Counted from the first letter of the stretch, positions 22,816 to 35,192 are shown. The stretch is 64,000 nt of DNA from Macrothele yani (GCA_039090855.1 CM077005.1:76690607-76754606), one strand, 5' to 3'. A program made the numbers and translations. The notes: generated by a model not told the origin, from the sequence alone.

Positions 22816-23027
22816 CCCTTTAATAACCATGATCCAAAAATCCTGTATCACTCTAAATACCATAAAGCCCGAAAATGTCTGTTGTGTGACACCTGCTGAT
22901 CCGTCATACGTCCTGCAAATTTGAAAAGCAGGTTAGGGCAGGAAATCTGACTCACTGTAGACAAGGGCTTCGGGCGGCATGGTCGTTTGCATGTACGGGA
23001 GTTTTATGTGTTATGGTTGTTAAAAGG
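22816..23027. mobile_element. MITE with TTAA target, copy 2
   Basis: TTAA flanks both ends (22,812-22,815 and 23,028-23,031). The left end CCCTTTAATAACCATGAT pairs with the right end ATGGTTGTTAAAAGG. The interior matches the copy at 17,351 in the same orientation. Confidence 0.85.
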
Positions 23028-23031
23028 TTAA

Positions 23032-25439
23032 ATAATTGAAAGTTGTAATATTCATGGAAATGAAGTCGATATACCAAATTTTTGATGCAGCGTGAATGAA
23101 TGTCCTGTCGCAGCCACTATTGCTGCACTTGTACATCTAAACGGTAGAAAAACATTGAAAGAAATTACCCATGAATAATCATTCATGAATACAAGAGTGT
23201 TTTTTCTTTCGCATAAAACATTCCTTCAGAAGATAGCAGCTCCACCAAAAATTATATGATTTGGCATGTCCCGTTCTTTGGGCTTCATAAGATTCTCTTA
23301 TGGAATATTCAGAATATAGAATAAAATGTCTGCTGTAGATCGATTTTCACGAAATTGCATCCTTAATAGGGACCGCACACGAAAGAAAGTTCGAACAATT
23401 AAGACCCGATACGTTCCCAGCTCAAGGTTATAGCACGACCTGTTGATTTCAGTTATAATTAATGAACGCGCACGTTTCCTCTTTCCCTTCAGTTTTTTCC
23501 TTTTCATTTTGTGACCTTCGTCACTCCTTCACTCTCTTGAAGCGAACTAAAACCGAAGGAAAAAAAATTCATTTCGGCTTCTCAGATTTCAGCATTCCAA
23601 ATAAAGGGATGGAGAAAGTAGGAACTGTAAGATCAGAATTAAAAAATTTAAATCAAATGTATCTAACATGTATACGTATGTATTTGGAGTAATCAGCTTT
23701 CGAGTCAAAATCAAATCTGATTTGCTTTTCACCAAATGAGATCTGGTTTTATTTTACTTGCCAATTTAAATCAGTAGTATGGGAAGAAATATAAATAAAA
23801 ATTGGTAAAGGTACAAGCCAGTCTGAATTTACAAGCGATCTTTTTCTTTAATCTGGCATCAAAATTCTAAGTCTTCTAGTTCAAACCCGCCTGAAACAGG
23901 AGTTAGTTTATTTAATTGATGAAAAAGAAGCGAATTGGGCTGGATTAGAGTCCTACAGAAAAGGCAAGATCTGTGTAAAAACTATTATTCAATAAAATCA
24001 TATAATGAACGCCATTAACGAGCTTGCAGGGTCCGAAATAAAAAAGTTCATCATTCATTTCAGTTAAATTAGTTGCAATGGTTAAAATGTAGTCATTCAA
24101 AGAGTAAATGTGGCAGTTTATTTTTATTTAGTTAGTTACTTCGGTATTTTGTTAGAAGATGTGCATGAAAAATAAGATGCCGAAGTTGTGTATGAGTAAT
24201 TTTCGAAGATACACAGATCGTGTAGCTGAAGGTTAATGCCGCTAAACAAATTGTATAAAGTAGTTATTGTTGTTGGTTAGGGGGCACGAAGTTCCTAATT
24301 GATTAGTAGTTATACCATTTGAAACGTATGCTTTATTGCCCTCAGAATGCCTTTACTAACGTTATGATTATGTAGTGGAACCGAAAGCTAGACAGAGACT
24401 AAGCTAAACTGGGGAGGAGATCTATCACTGTCACGTAGGGTAGAATTATTCAAGAAAATGGATGAAAGCATGTTTTTCTCTTCACTAGCATTTACTGGGA
24501 AACCATTTGGTCAAATGAAATAAGAAATGGAAGGAAGACAAGTGCTATTGCCAGAAGCTTTGGCAGGTGATTATAATATACGACCACTAGTTTAACAGGC
24601 GATGAAAGACTGTCAACATTTATCTTATAAGAGTTTATACTTTCATAAATCACTTACTGGGGTTTTTTTTATGCTTCAACAGAAACAGATCTCGATTCAA
24701 ATATATGAGTAATTTTCTTGTTGTGACATTCATCGTTCTAGAAATTCCCAGCACTCCAATGGGATTAACTGACAAAAATGATTTTTCTATCCGTATTGGA
24801 AGTGTCATTTTGTGGAATGAGGCATTCTATGTATACGCAAAGCTTCAGTATAATAATTCTTTCTGTGAGATGATACCCAACACAAAGAAGAAAACTTTGT
24901 TGATAGGATAAGAAAAGACACACTCCCTGTACAAAGTAACAAATTTTATATCCAGTGCTTAATCCAATTTTGTAAAGTTTGTTAACCATTAGATTGTAAG
25001 GATATGATATTTGATCAAATAAGAATTAATAAAATGTTATGTCGACTCCGTAAACACCGGCAATAACTTTCAGTGTTTTCACTACTCTTTCGCAGTCACA
25101 GCGATTGATTTACTATTTTGCAGGCATAGTAATTGTATTTTAAAGGACAAACACTTCTGTTGTCTGGGGTCAAAACATTTGGTATGTATCCACAAAACGG
25201 CCGCTGAATTAGGAACCTTTATGCAGATGAACGTAAACATCACTTACGCAGCGAATATGCAAAATACGTCGTCACTTGCGTCACAACTTGAACTAGTTAA
25301 CTATTTAAGGCTGCTGTTCGTTCTTAATTGTCAATACTGTTGAAAACGAAGGACCTTTTGGAGTTTCATAAGGGCTTATGATGGGTGCCCGAGCGACGGT
25401 TTTGAAAACAGCAGAGCTGACTGGATCCTCAAAAGGTGA
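23032..25439. other. unassigned AT-rich DNA
   Basis: The longest stretch in the first half with nothing I can name. Frames are short (under 80 codons) and no tandem pattern stands out. It could hold old repeats or intergenic or intronic host DNA. Confidence 0.45.
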
Positions 25440-26320
25440 AATATCCTAAAATATTTATATATAAAATAATCCACATGCTTGTCTAAGAGACGTAACTGTG
25501 GCACCACGGTAATCTATCAGAACGATATCGCCGTTGTCTGCGAAGGCTTCTACGGAGAAACATATTTACCGAAGCATTCGATGAATGTTGTCTCCGACCC
25601 ATACCTTAGCGAAATATGCGCAGGGAACCAAAGAGGTTCCGTATTGGCAGTCACCTGTACGGAAACCACTGATTTCTGAGAAGAACCGGCAAGTCCATCT
25701 ACAGTAATGTCAGGAACACCGTAACTTTACACTAGAAGACTGAAAAAACGTCATGTGGTCAGTGAGTCGCGGCAAACCTTCTTCTGTACCGACAGCAGGT
25801 AGAAAGTTTGGGGAAGCCCCATAAAGCAATGGACCAAAGTAAACACAGCTATAGGTTTTGAAGATGGTGTCATGGTGTGAGGCAAGTGCTGTTGCTACAG
25901 AACAGTGTTGCTGCTGGGTGGTCGGATGTCCTCTAAGGGTTATCTGAACATTGTTGCCGATCAAGTCCATCCGGAAATTTTAACTTGTTTTTCCATCAGG
26001 TGATGGCTGTTTCATGGACTACTGTCTATACCAGAGATGTGTTCAGCAGAGGTTCAGCGAGCATGACAGCGACTAGAACCATCATCCCTCGCCACCACAA
26101 ATTTCGGATCTGAACCCCATTGAGAATATATGGGACATGTTAGTAAAACAGCTCCGGGAGAAAATTCTCTTCAGTCAAATCTGAGCCAGTTAAGGAACTG
26201 TCTGGGGAACGTCTGGTACTCTGTAAATGCAGATGCAATACAACACCTTGTGGAACCAATACCAAACCGCACGCATGCTGTACTTCGGGCTGACCATATA
26301 CTTAATAAATGTTTCGAATT
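25440..26320 (+). pseudogene. Tc1-like transposase remnant O
   Basis: Heavily broken. The clearest motif is DLNPIENIWDML (catalytic Glu codon 26,122-26,124). It is followed in another frame by LSQLRNCLGNVWYSVNADAI and VEPIPNRTHAVLRA, the usual Tc1 C-terminus. Upstream traces (GNIVADQVHPEIL near 25,950) match the region between the first and second Asp. No clean TIR pair was found. Confidence 0.7.
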
Positions 26321-26633
26321 CAGCGGCCTGTATATGCATTTCTGATTTTACTGGCAACGAATCTGCAAAAAAAGAAAAAATATTTTATGTTTACTGGGTC
26401 ATAATGTCGTACGATTTCAAATTATTAATCTACAATCTCTTGTGTTATAAAAATTATTTCTAATTATTTTGACGAATGTATCAAAATTCCAGAACACCCG
26501 TTGGTCATTTGTGTGTGTGTCCCTTATGATCTTAAGTTAGGCATGCAATACACAACCCTTTGTTTCAACATCTGCTACGGCATTCTCCGCACATTCGACA
26601 GTTTCAAAAATTTCATGTTTTTCGACTATTTTT

Positions 26634-28060
26634 AGCACGTCTTTTGAAACAAAAAAAAATCGTGCATATGTTACCGGTTTGTCGGTCCGTCCGTCTGTAC
26701 CCACGATATCTCTGCAACTATCGGTGGGATTTGAAAAATTCTTTTTGCATTGGGAAGCTTGAAATATGCGAATCATGATCCTTTATTTCGTTTTTTTTTT
26801 TTTACGATGTACAATTTTGCCGCTAGGTAAATGCAGATGATGCCACATTCAAAAATACGTTTTGTTCCACATATTTGCTTCTAAACATCCGATTGAAAAA
26901 ATTATTTTATCTTTCGATTCCGTTTATGTCGAAGAGTATTTTAAATATATAGTTACTTTTCCAAATTACGTATAGATTTTCCGCTAGGCGGCGTAAAAGT
27001 AAATTACATTTTTCCCGATAACCCTGCTTCTAAAACTCCAATTTGAATTTTTTTTTTCTTCAGCGGATACGTCTCTGGATGAAAATTCTTTTGCATATAA
27101 TTTCAAGTTTTTGGTAAAGAATACTTTAGCCACCAGGGGGCGTAAGTGTTAATTTTTGCTTCTGATGTATTTGCCATAAAATCTGAGCTTCTAAAATATC
27201 GATTGAAAAAATTCTTTTTTGGACTGATGCTACTCACATCGATAAACAATTTCGGAATATTTTCTTCTTAAAATATTCCACAGTTTCTCCGCCATATGGC
27301 GTAGATGTATATCCTATTTTTGTCAATATCTCTACTTCTAGGAGTCCGATTTGAAAATCCCTTCTTTGTTGGATAATGTGTCCGATGCGAAATGTTTTTC
27401 CTATAAATTCAAAATTTTCAAGTAATGCATAGACTTTTCGCTAGGGTGCACAAAGGTAAATTGCGTTTTCTGCGTTATTTCTGCTTCTAAAACTCCGATT
27501 TGAAAAGTTCTTCCTGTATCGCATACAAGACCTTATGGAAAATATTTTTCACATAATTTCTAATGTTAGGTAAAGAATGGTTTGGCCACCAGGGGGCATA
27601 AGTGTTAATTTCTGCTTCTGATGTATTTGTAACAAAATCTGGGCTCCTGAAAAACTCGACTACATTTTTTTTTCTTGGACCGATAGAGCTCATATGGAAA
27701 AACCTTTTGAGAATTCTTTCTTCCTAAAATAATGCATGGCTTTCCCACCAGGGGACGTAAAGTCACATCTTATTTTTGTCGATATCTCTGTTTCTAAGAG
27801 TCCGATTTGAAAAATGCTTTCTATGCTGGAGAACGTTTCCGGTGCGAAATGTTTCTCATATAAATTCATGTTTTTCTTAACGCACAAGTCTGCAACCAAA
27901 GGGCGTAAGCTCACAATTCCGTTTACAGCAATATCTGAGGGATTAAAAACCCGATTGAAAAACTTATTTCTTCCGTTAGAACGAATTCGAAAGACGACAC
28001 CCGAAAATTTGGTGTCATCTTTTTGGTCTTTTACTGTGATGAGACTTTTTTGTTGTCACA
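26634..28060 (+). repeat. R1 family, best ordered copy (leader, D0, C-A-B, C-A-B, E)
   Basis: Starts AGCACGTCTTTTG at 26,634, then a pyrimidine leader (TCGGTCCGTCCGTCTGTACC). Cores lie at about 26,819 (D0), 26,981 (C), 27,130 (A), 27,289 (B), 27,439 (C), 27,596 (A), 27,745 (B) and 27,893 (E). Spacings are 162, 149, 159, 150, 157, 149 and 148 bp. Same-type monomers are 456-466 bp apart, so the array is a trimeric higher-order repeat. Each monomer has one CCNCYAGGGGGCG-like core followed by CTGCTTCTAAAA and CGATTTGAAAAATTC. Confidence 0.85.
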
Positions 28061-29133
28061 GGCTGCGCTTTTACCTTTCAGTATTTCATTCCGATTTCCC
28101 CTGAAAAAGATTAATCTTCTGCGAAAACGTTTTTTCTAATTTTGGTGAGAGTTTAAACAATAAAATATGTATTTATTATCTGAGTTAATATCTCATGGAT
28201 GTTTAATATATTAACTCCTTTATTTTGGAATATGCGTTATATGAATACGACACAGTGCGGTTAAATGAAAACCCGTTTCTTTCCCTTTCGTTTCTATTCT
28301 CTTAAAATATTCGAAGCTCTCATAATTTTTCTTTAAATCGTTCAAGACAAAATACGTAGGAAACACAAGGATAGTTCTCAAGACTACATGTGAAAACGAG
28401 AAAGTGTGTTTAAGAATAGCAGTGTATTCTTTGGTGCCGTTGAATTGTTCTTCTGCCGTTGGTTTTTCGAATTAGCATTCTCGGAATATCCATTTCTCTT
28501 TAAGAAAACATTCCACGACTCTTGTTACGCAAACCTTAACTACTTTACGTAAATCAAAATTAATGTGCACATAAAATGTCTGGATCCTTTGCTGGTGTTC
28601 TCCTCAAAGGTCGTTTCTGAACGTTTTTATTCTCATTTTCCCCTGTGGGTCTCGCATGCACTTATTGTCCACGGTGAGAATCTTATGCAAATTTTTATTC
28701 CTTTCATATCTCAAAAAGGAGAGATCTTTCTCTAAAATTGTATTCACGATCTACTGTTTATACAGCTCCTTCCTCTGAAGACCCCTCCTTTTGAAGTTGG
28801 ACAGTAGTACGGATTATCTGCCTGTGGAAAGGTTTTCTTACTAGAAAGTTAATCTGTTTCATCTCTTTTAAAATTAAAATAAATCACTTGAAACCAACAG
28901 ATGCATATTGTTTGAAATCACGATTTCGCCCGTCGGTCTTTCTTTGAACTTCGTCCTTAGATGAATTCCTAACGTTATTCGCTTTATTTAGGAATCGCTC
29001 TTCTTCATTCTCATTTCGCCAAAAACAGATTGTCCTGCGATTGAAATTATTTTTAAGATCCTACACTGAAAAACACTCGTCGTTTGGTGCTTAATGGTGG
29101 AATTATCAGACCGAAGAAAACATATTAAGCCAC
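28061..29133. other. unassigned AT-rich DNA
   Basis: Begins at the frayed end of the R1 copy. No coding frame or repeat recognised up to the SINE. Confidence 0.4.
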
Positions 29134-29144
29134 ATCACGAACTT

Positions 29145-29359
29145 TTTTTTTGATTGCAGGTTTAACGACCACCGTGAGCAACTCAATGGGCTATAAGCAG
29201 TCGCCCGTCCCTAATTTAGGGTCACTGGTTCCAGGGAAGGGAAAAAGCCAGTGCCTAAGATAAGCACAACATCCATGTCTCACCGGGATTCGAGCCCGGA
29301 CCCCGTTCGGACGACTGATCAGAAGCCATCGCTTAGACCACTGCGCCACCGGGACGGCC
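29145..29359 (-). mobile_element. tRNA-derived SINE, copy 4, with 11-bp TSD
   Basis: ATCACGAACTT lies at 29,134-29,144 and again from 29,360. The tail is a T run on this strand. The complements of the body (GTCACTGGTTCCAGGGAAGG) and the B box (GGATTCGAGCC) are well preserved. Confidence 0.93.
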
Positions 29360-30137
29360 ATCACGAACTTTAAACTACCATGTTAAAACAAACTGATAAA
29401 AGAATTTCATTATGTCAAATTGAAATGAAAATTGAAAACCATTTGACGGCCGAAGGCCTTCCGAAAAACTTCACTATCTTACGGAAATATTCTGACATTC
29501 TCCATAAATACAGGATGAGAGAAATTATTTTAATACGTTGTATCTGAAAAGGTTCTACTTAAAGAGAAAATGCACGAGGTCCCGGAGTATAGATACTAGT
29601 CGAAAACGATGCTTTTATCATAATACCAGGTTAATAACAGACAATATTTTCTCAATGTGTTCAATGACATCACCCAGTGCATTCGATTTTCTTAAAAGAA
29701 TTGGTTATGCCATTGTTCTGATTGGCAAATTTTGGATTCAAACTGAAGCTGAGGGGGCGTTATCCGCCATTATTAACTCAAAGAAAGTATTAGGTTGCGT
29801 AAAATGTCTTTACGCATTTTGGCAATAGATATAATTGGAACCTAGTTTAAAGGATAATTTGCATTGTGTTATGGTGCTTATGTATTTTGAAAGGTGAGAT
29901 ACTAGCACGTCAACGTAAAAGGGATTCGGCGTGATTATTTCAGTTGGGTTTATTTAGCATGAGTTTGAAAATGCGAGTTAATAAAATTCATTTTCGTCAT
30001 TTAGTGTTGTTTTTCTATCGCAATGGTAAAAACGAGGCAAACACACAAAACATTGTAAGCGATGTTTATGGTAAGGATGCTTTAAGCATACAAAGGTGTC
30101 AGTATTAGTTTGCAAAGTTTCGTCTTAAAGTTTTCTC

Positions 30138-30330
30138 TGTGATGTATACTCTAATTTTACTTTCCTTTTTAGTTCCTGTCTTATGTAAATTTCGGTTTAT
30201 TTTCATTAAACATTTTTCAAACTAAACATTACATTCTCTCTCGCGATTAATATATGTTTGGCAGCATGACAACATGTCAAAGAGTACTGACCTAATCGAA
30301 AGCTGAAAATAAGAGTTGACGTTTTGATTG
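30138..30330 (+). mobile_element. LTR fragment related to the gypsy LTR at 53,317
   Basis: TGTGATGTATACTCTAATTT aligns with the LTR start TGTGACGTATATTCTAATTT. The match continues through TTTTAGTTCCT and CATTCTCTCTC to GTTTGGCAGC and TCAAAGAGTA. It is a diverged relative, perhaps a solo LTR. I cannot place its 3' end, and nothing of the internal region follows. Confidence 0.65.
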
Positions 30331-30925
30331 TATGGGTATGACTGTTTTGAGTGAGCACTTTTTAGAGCGAGAACTGATTATGGTACGAATACTTGATTAT
30401 CCCTGTCACTTGATTTCGGCAGTAGCACTTTTTGATCAGTCTGACTTGGAAACATTCTTGATGTTCGAAGCACAATAGTTGGTTTACTTACCAACTGCAG
30501 TATAAAAACGATAGTAGTCCTATAATACTGCTAAATGTATGTAGAGACTTATATTTTGCAAATGATGCTCTCTGTAATCAAGACTATTGTCTAAATTGTG
30601 TGTGTTGACGAATGCTATACGCCTGTAGAGGGGAAGTAAATGAAGAGTAAACTCAATAGGTATGGTTTACTTGATTTTGATCTGGCCACTATAATTCCTA
30701 GTACTTAATAAGTAAATTCATGTTTTATACAGTTGCAACGAAGTAAGGAGCCCGGTAATCATCTAAGATAATTTTGTAAGCTTTACGGTAAAGCAATCTT
30801 ACTTCGGTAAGTTAAATTTTAGACCGTGAACGTTGTAGTGCTTTACAAAGAAGTTTCATGTTTGGGTAATTGTTGGGAACACAAACATATTATGTAAAAT
30901 AATTGTTATCTCACACCTCACTTGC

Positions 30926-31775
30926 AAATGAATAATGACCTGGAAGACCCTTTCAATTTGATGACGACCAAATCAAGGCATTCATCGAACGCAACCCACA
31001 CGATACGACCCGAGAAATTGCGCAGAAGACACTGTACCCATTCAATCAAACCCCAGCATTGCATTTAGCAAAGCTTAGATATGCGATTCGCCTTGATATT
31101 TCGGTATCGTACTATTTGAGTGAAGAAAATATTCTCGACCGCATACGTATTTGCGATTCACTGCTCAAAAGGAATGAAAACGATCAATTTTTGAGACGTA
31201 TGGTGACAGACGATGAAAACTGGATTGTGGAACTAACACTGGAGCTGAAAAAGTAATGTAGCAGGCGAAATGAGTCGCTATTAAACACTCGAAAGGCCGG
31301 TCTGCATTTCAAGAAGGAAATGCCTTGACTTCCTTCTTGAAATGCAGTGATGAAAATGGAAGGGACCTTTGTGTTACAATACATTGTCGAGCAATCGAGC
31401 AATAATTCTGATTGATACTGATCCCAACTTGACGACAAACGTACAGAAATGATCAAAAGGAAGAAAGTTGTCTTTCCAGCAGGATAACGTCAAACCTCAT
31501 ATTACTTTAGTCACCAGGAAGAAACTGTTGAAGCTTGGCTGAATTCCGGCATTTTCACCCGAGCTGGCGCCTTAAGATTTCCATTTATTTTAGCCTCTGC
31601 ATAACTCGCTGAACGAAAAGAACTTCGTTTCTTTGGGGACCTGCAAAATTTAGCTAGGTCAGTTCTTTGCCCCAAACCCTAAAATGTTCTGAGTGAATGA
31701 AATTCTGAAGCTACACGACAGATGGCGAGAGGTACTGGAAAATAATGGTGCCAACATTTCTAAATAAAATAGCAA
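30926..31775 (+). pseudogene. mariner (DD34D) transposase remnant K
   Basis: Starts in the N-terminal region (IKAFIERNPHDTTREIAQ) and passes to RIRICDSLLKRNENDQFLRR and the first Asp in VTDDENWI (codon 31,212-31,214). The second Asp lies in FQQDNVKPH (31,483-31,485) and the third region reads FSPELAP then a broken DFHLF. Frames shift at least twice, and a hairpin at 31,302-31,347 sits in the middle. The end reads WREVLENNGANIS, the common mariner C-terminus. No clear TIRs were seen. It belongs to a different subfamily from the copy at 14,470. Confidence 0.82.
31302..31347. repeat. perfect 18-bp hairpin, 10-nt loop
   Basis: Arms at 31,302-31,319 and 31,330-31,347 are exact inverse copies (CTGCATTTCAAGAAGGAA). 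It lies inside a mariner remnant, where no such palindrome is expected. Confidence 0.95.
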
Positions 31776-31896
31776 TTATCTGAAAAATTTTGTTTTCACC
31801 TTTATCAGCAAATGCGGAAAAGAATATTTACAGGGCCCAATATTAAACTGAAAGACTGGATTTGCTTATATTAAGAAGAAATTTACAGTCACATGT

Positions 31897-31948
31897 ACTT
31901 TTTTTCAAACTTTGGTTCTTACGATTTTACCAAAGTTTGAAAAAAAGT
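31897..31948. repeat. perfect 19-bp hairpin, 14-nt loop
   Basis: ACTTTTTTTCAAACTTTGG at 31,897-31,915 is exactly inverted at 31,930-31,948. It is in non-coding DNA just left of transposon F2. Confidence 0.95.
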
Positions 31949-32038
31949 GAATATTTTGTAAGGGAAAGAACTTGTCTATCAAAAAATACGTTTTAAATGT
32001 TAATTTACTTACAATGCAAATTGTCCCTTTCCTATGTA

Positions 32039-33272
32039 CACTGAAGAGCAATTGAATTAGAGATACCTGTCTAGTAACGTGTAGCACCACCTTTCGTCCT
32101 GATGACGGCGGCGATTCGTCTCGGCATAGACTCGACAAGACACCCGAAGCGTTGGGAAGCCATACGGATCCACGACCCCTGAACAAGCTCCCACAGTTCA
32201 CGAAGATTTGATGGGGGGGAGGGGTCAAAGCCTCAAATATCTCTCTCGATGGCATCCCAGATGTGTTCGATGGGATTGAGGTCAAGTGACCTAGCTGGCC
32301 AAGGAAGCGAGGTCACGTCGGTGGAGTGTCCATCCCACATTTCGGGAGCTGCATTGACTTGTTGCAGGATGAGGTCCCCAGTGGGATGTAGAAGAAGCAC
32401 AAACGGAAGCAAATTGTCTTCCAGGATATCCCGGTAACGTTGACCTGGGAGGGAGGATGTCACACGTACCAGGGGTCCCATTTCAGTCCACGTAAACAGT
32501 CCCCAGACGAGAATGCCACCCTCATCAGCTTGAAGAGTGCCCTGCTGGCAAGGAGGATCCATCGCCTCATGTGGTTTGCACCGTACTCGTATCCAACCAT
32601 CCACATGTACCAACGTGAATCTCGACTCATCACTCAAGGCAACACTTCACATGTCTAGGGTCCAGTGGCGATGTTCCCGCGCCCATGCTAATCTTTGCGC
32701 CCATTCTAATCTTTGCGCCCATGCTAATCTTTGCACCCTGTGGTGTGCGGTCAGCAGCGGTACTCTCATGGGATGATGGCTTCTGTACCCCATAGCGAGG
32801 AGATGATTCTGGATGGTGTGGCTGCTTACACGTTTTTGTGCACCAGCGTTAAATTGCTGAGTGATTTCTTGCTCTCTGGCCCGTCTATCCGCTGTTACAA
32901 TGCGAGCTAGCCGACGATGACCTCGCTCATCCACACGCTGTTATCCACGGCAGTTGGCGCTTGCAGGGATGGTTTTACTGGATTCGATGTACTCACGCTG
33001 CACTCGTGACACAGTGGCTCGTGAAAATCCCAGTGCCTGCACGACTTCCGAGATGGAGTGACCCATTCGTGGGGCCCCGACAATTTGCCCACGATCAAAT
33101 GCACTTTGATCCTTCGTCTTACCCATACTGTGTCCGAGTCTTACTGATTCCCGTCGCATCACTCCTTATATTGTCAGATCGCTGCATACGTCATGTCGTT
33201 TCCGTTTACAGGGCTGCCCACAGCGTCACATTGCATAACGCCAGTTGTCTCTAATTCAATTGCTCTCCAGTG
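32039..33272 (-). mobile_element. DD36E Tc1-like transposon F2
   Basis: CACTGAAGAGCAATTGAATT at 32,039 and its inverse ending at 33,272 are each flanked by TA. At 1,234 bp it is close to copy F3 and full length apart from small changes. Confidence 0.92.
32071..33126 (-). pseudogene. DD36E-type transposase of F2, Asp2 to Val, 6-residue triplication
   Basis: Reading from 33,126 (MGKTKDQSAFDRGQIVG), a helix-turn-helix (EVVQALGFSRATVSRV) is followed by KRVSSHTIQNHLLAMGYRSH. After HHRVQ an 18-bp unit is present three times (RLAWAQ, RLEWAQ, RLAWAR), where F3 has it once. The first catalytic region survives in part as MSDESRFTLVHVDG. The second reads QQVNAAPE, with Val for the catalytic Asp. The third reads SLDLNPIEHIWD. 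The stop (32,071-32,073) follows ATRY. At least two frame changes occur. The in-frame triplication is unusual and probably came from replication slippage. Confidence 0.88.
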
Positions 33273-33321
33273 TATACATTTTTAAGGTAAGATACTGCAT
33301 TTATTATTCCATAGGCTAATA

Positions 33322-34541
33322 CACTATCTAGCAAAAAGTAATTGGACACATGTGATAGCAAAGGAAAATGAAGTTTATTTACCTTCAATAGTTGGTGGAG
33401 CCTCCACGAGCGGCGATTACAGCTGCGACCCTTCGAGTCATACTCTCAACCAGGCGTTGTACGACTGCTAGCGGTATTTTCTTCCACTTGGCTTGGAGAA
33501 GACAGGTCAGATCCTTCACCGAGTTCGAACGGTGGGGGCACCCCTTAAGTCGAAGCTCCAACTCGTCCCAGCGGTGCTCGATAGGGTTAAGGTCCGGGCT
33601 CTGCGCAGGCCAGTCCATTCGATTAACCCCATTGTCACCATACCAAGCCATGGTGGACCTCGTAACATGACAGGTAGCATTGTCATCCTGAAAGTAACAT
33701 GGGTCCACCCCGTAAAACTGCCACAACGTAGGATGCGCATGGTCATCCAAAATGGTGCAGTAGGTCTCAGCGTTGAGTCTACCAGGAATTGCTACCAAGG
33801 GTCCCATGCCATACCAGGAGAAACACCCCCATAGCATAATTCCACCGCCGCCGAACTTCACAGTTGGCACAATACATTCCGGCAGGAGGTGTTCGCCAGG
33901 CACACGCCAAACCCAGACACTGACATCCGAACGGTAGAGGGTGATCCTTGATTCGTCGCTCCAGAGAACCTGTTTCCACTGTTCAACGGTCCACTGTCGA
34001 CGTTCTTTGCACCACGTTAGCCGAGCATCGCTATTGGACTTGGTGATCAAAGGCTTGTGGCGACAGCACATCCATGATAACCGAGCAGATGTGCTTTCTT
34101 ACCGATGGTATTCATCGAAAGAACACTCCCGGATGCCTGTTGAAACTCCTTGTGGATGTGGCCCATCTATTTATTGCGGTTCTTCCGAATTTCTCTGACC
34201 AGCACCCGTCGGAATCTAACTCTTAGTTTTGTGGGTCTGCTGGGTCGGTGCACATTCCGACAGTCACCTCTCATCTTCCACTTGCCAATCACGTAGGCCA
34301 CTGTCGAATTTGGGTACTTCGACATCGCTGGATATGTCAGGTATGGATCGTCCATTTCTGTGATACCCGACGATTACACCTTTCTCGAAATCAGAGAGCT
34401 CCGAACTGAGTGGCATCTTGCATGCGACTGGTTGCGTTTTTGTTTCCCACACGATATTTAACTGATATTTAACGTGATGTGTATCAGGACCACAGATATC
34501 TTAAATTGCAGGGGTGTCCAATTACTTGTTGGTAGATAGTG
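33322..34541 (-). mobile_element. Tc1-like DNA transposon G (1.22 kb)
   Basis: CACTATCTAGCAAAAAGTAA at 33,322 pairs with TTACTTGTTGGTAGATAGTG ending at 34,541. Both ends are flanked by TA. The inner TIR contains TTGGACAC. It lies about 50 bp from transposon F2, in the same orientation. No second copy is seen in the window. Confidence 0.92.
33385..34416 (-). pseudogene. Tc1-like transposase of G, catalytic half intact (DD34E)
   Basis: The N-terminus starts MPLSSELSDFEKGVIVGY with helix-turn-helix text, then shifts frame twice between about 34,070 and 34,300. From about 34,071 to the stop at 33,385 one 228-codon frame is open. It holds [12 protein letters not shown] (first Asp), [11 protein letters not shown] (second Asp) and [19 protein letters not shown] (Glu, 34 residues on), and ends AARGGSTNY. 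The typical [20 protein letters not shown] block lies between. This is the best preserved catalytic domain in the window, but the DNA-binding half is broken, so the protein as encoded should not transpose. Confidence 0.9.
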
Positions 34542-34543
34542 TA

Positions 34544-35064
34544 TATAAATATTATTTCACAAAGAAATTTCTTTAAGCCAAATAAATAAATACCTTGGCA
34601 ACATTCCACAAACTGGCTTAATTAAAGTAAAACCAAAATGCATCAAATGCTCTTTCAGAATTTATGAATATTATTCTTTACGACTTTCGAATAATAACTG
34701 GATAACCCACATAATTTGCCTCTGAAATCGAAATATCGAATATTTACTAATTTCAACTTTCTGAACATGAAAATGATAATAGATCTGCCAATTGGCTCTT
34801 GTTTAAGAGAGACTCAGTCCGCAACTTATTGCGTAAGGCCATCATACACCGACCTTCAGGAGCTATTGCATCATTGACTGATGCAATGCAGTTGAGCCAA
34901 CGTAAGATGATGCAATCATTTGTATAAATTGAAGTATGGTGGGGTGAGAAAATGTCTGTGCAACTTCCTGGGCTAGACTCCCATTTACTCCTGCGTCATA
35001 TACACAAGCGATCCCTCCAGTGTAAATTCAGCAGAGTGATGGCTCGTAACTACTGCAAGTAACT
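34544..35064. other. unassigned AT-rich DNA
   Basis: No frame or repeat recognised. A short direct echo of TGATGCAAT occurs near 34,880-34,915. Confidence 0.4.
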
Positions 35065-35192
35065 TATGTTACATTTGCGGGGAAGTGAAGTTTGGAAGCC
35101 AGAAAAAGGCAATCACTCCGTTAGTGAAAACGGCCTATCATCTTTATTTCAGATGCAACACTGGGGACCAGAAAAGGCATGGGCCCCATATA

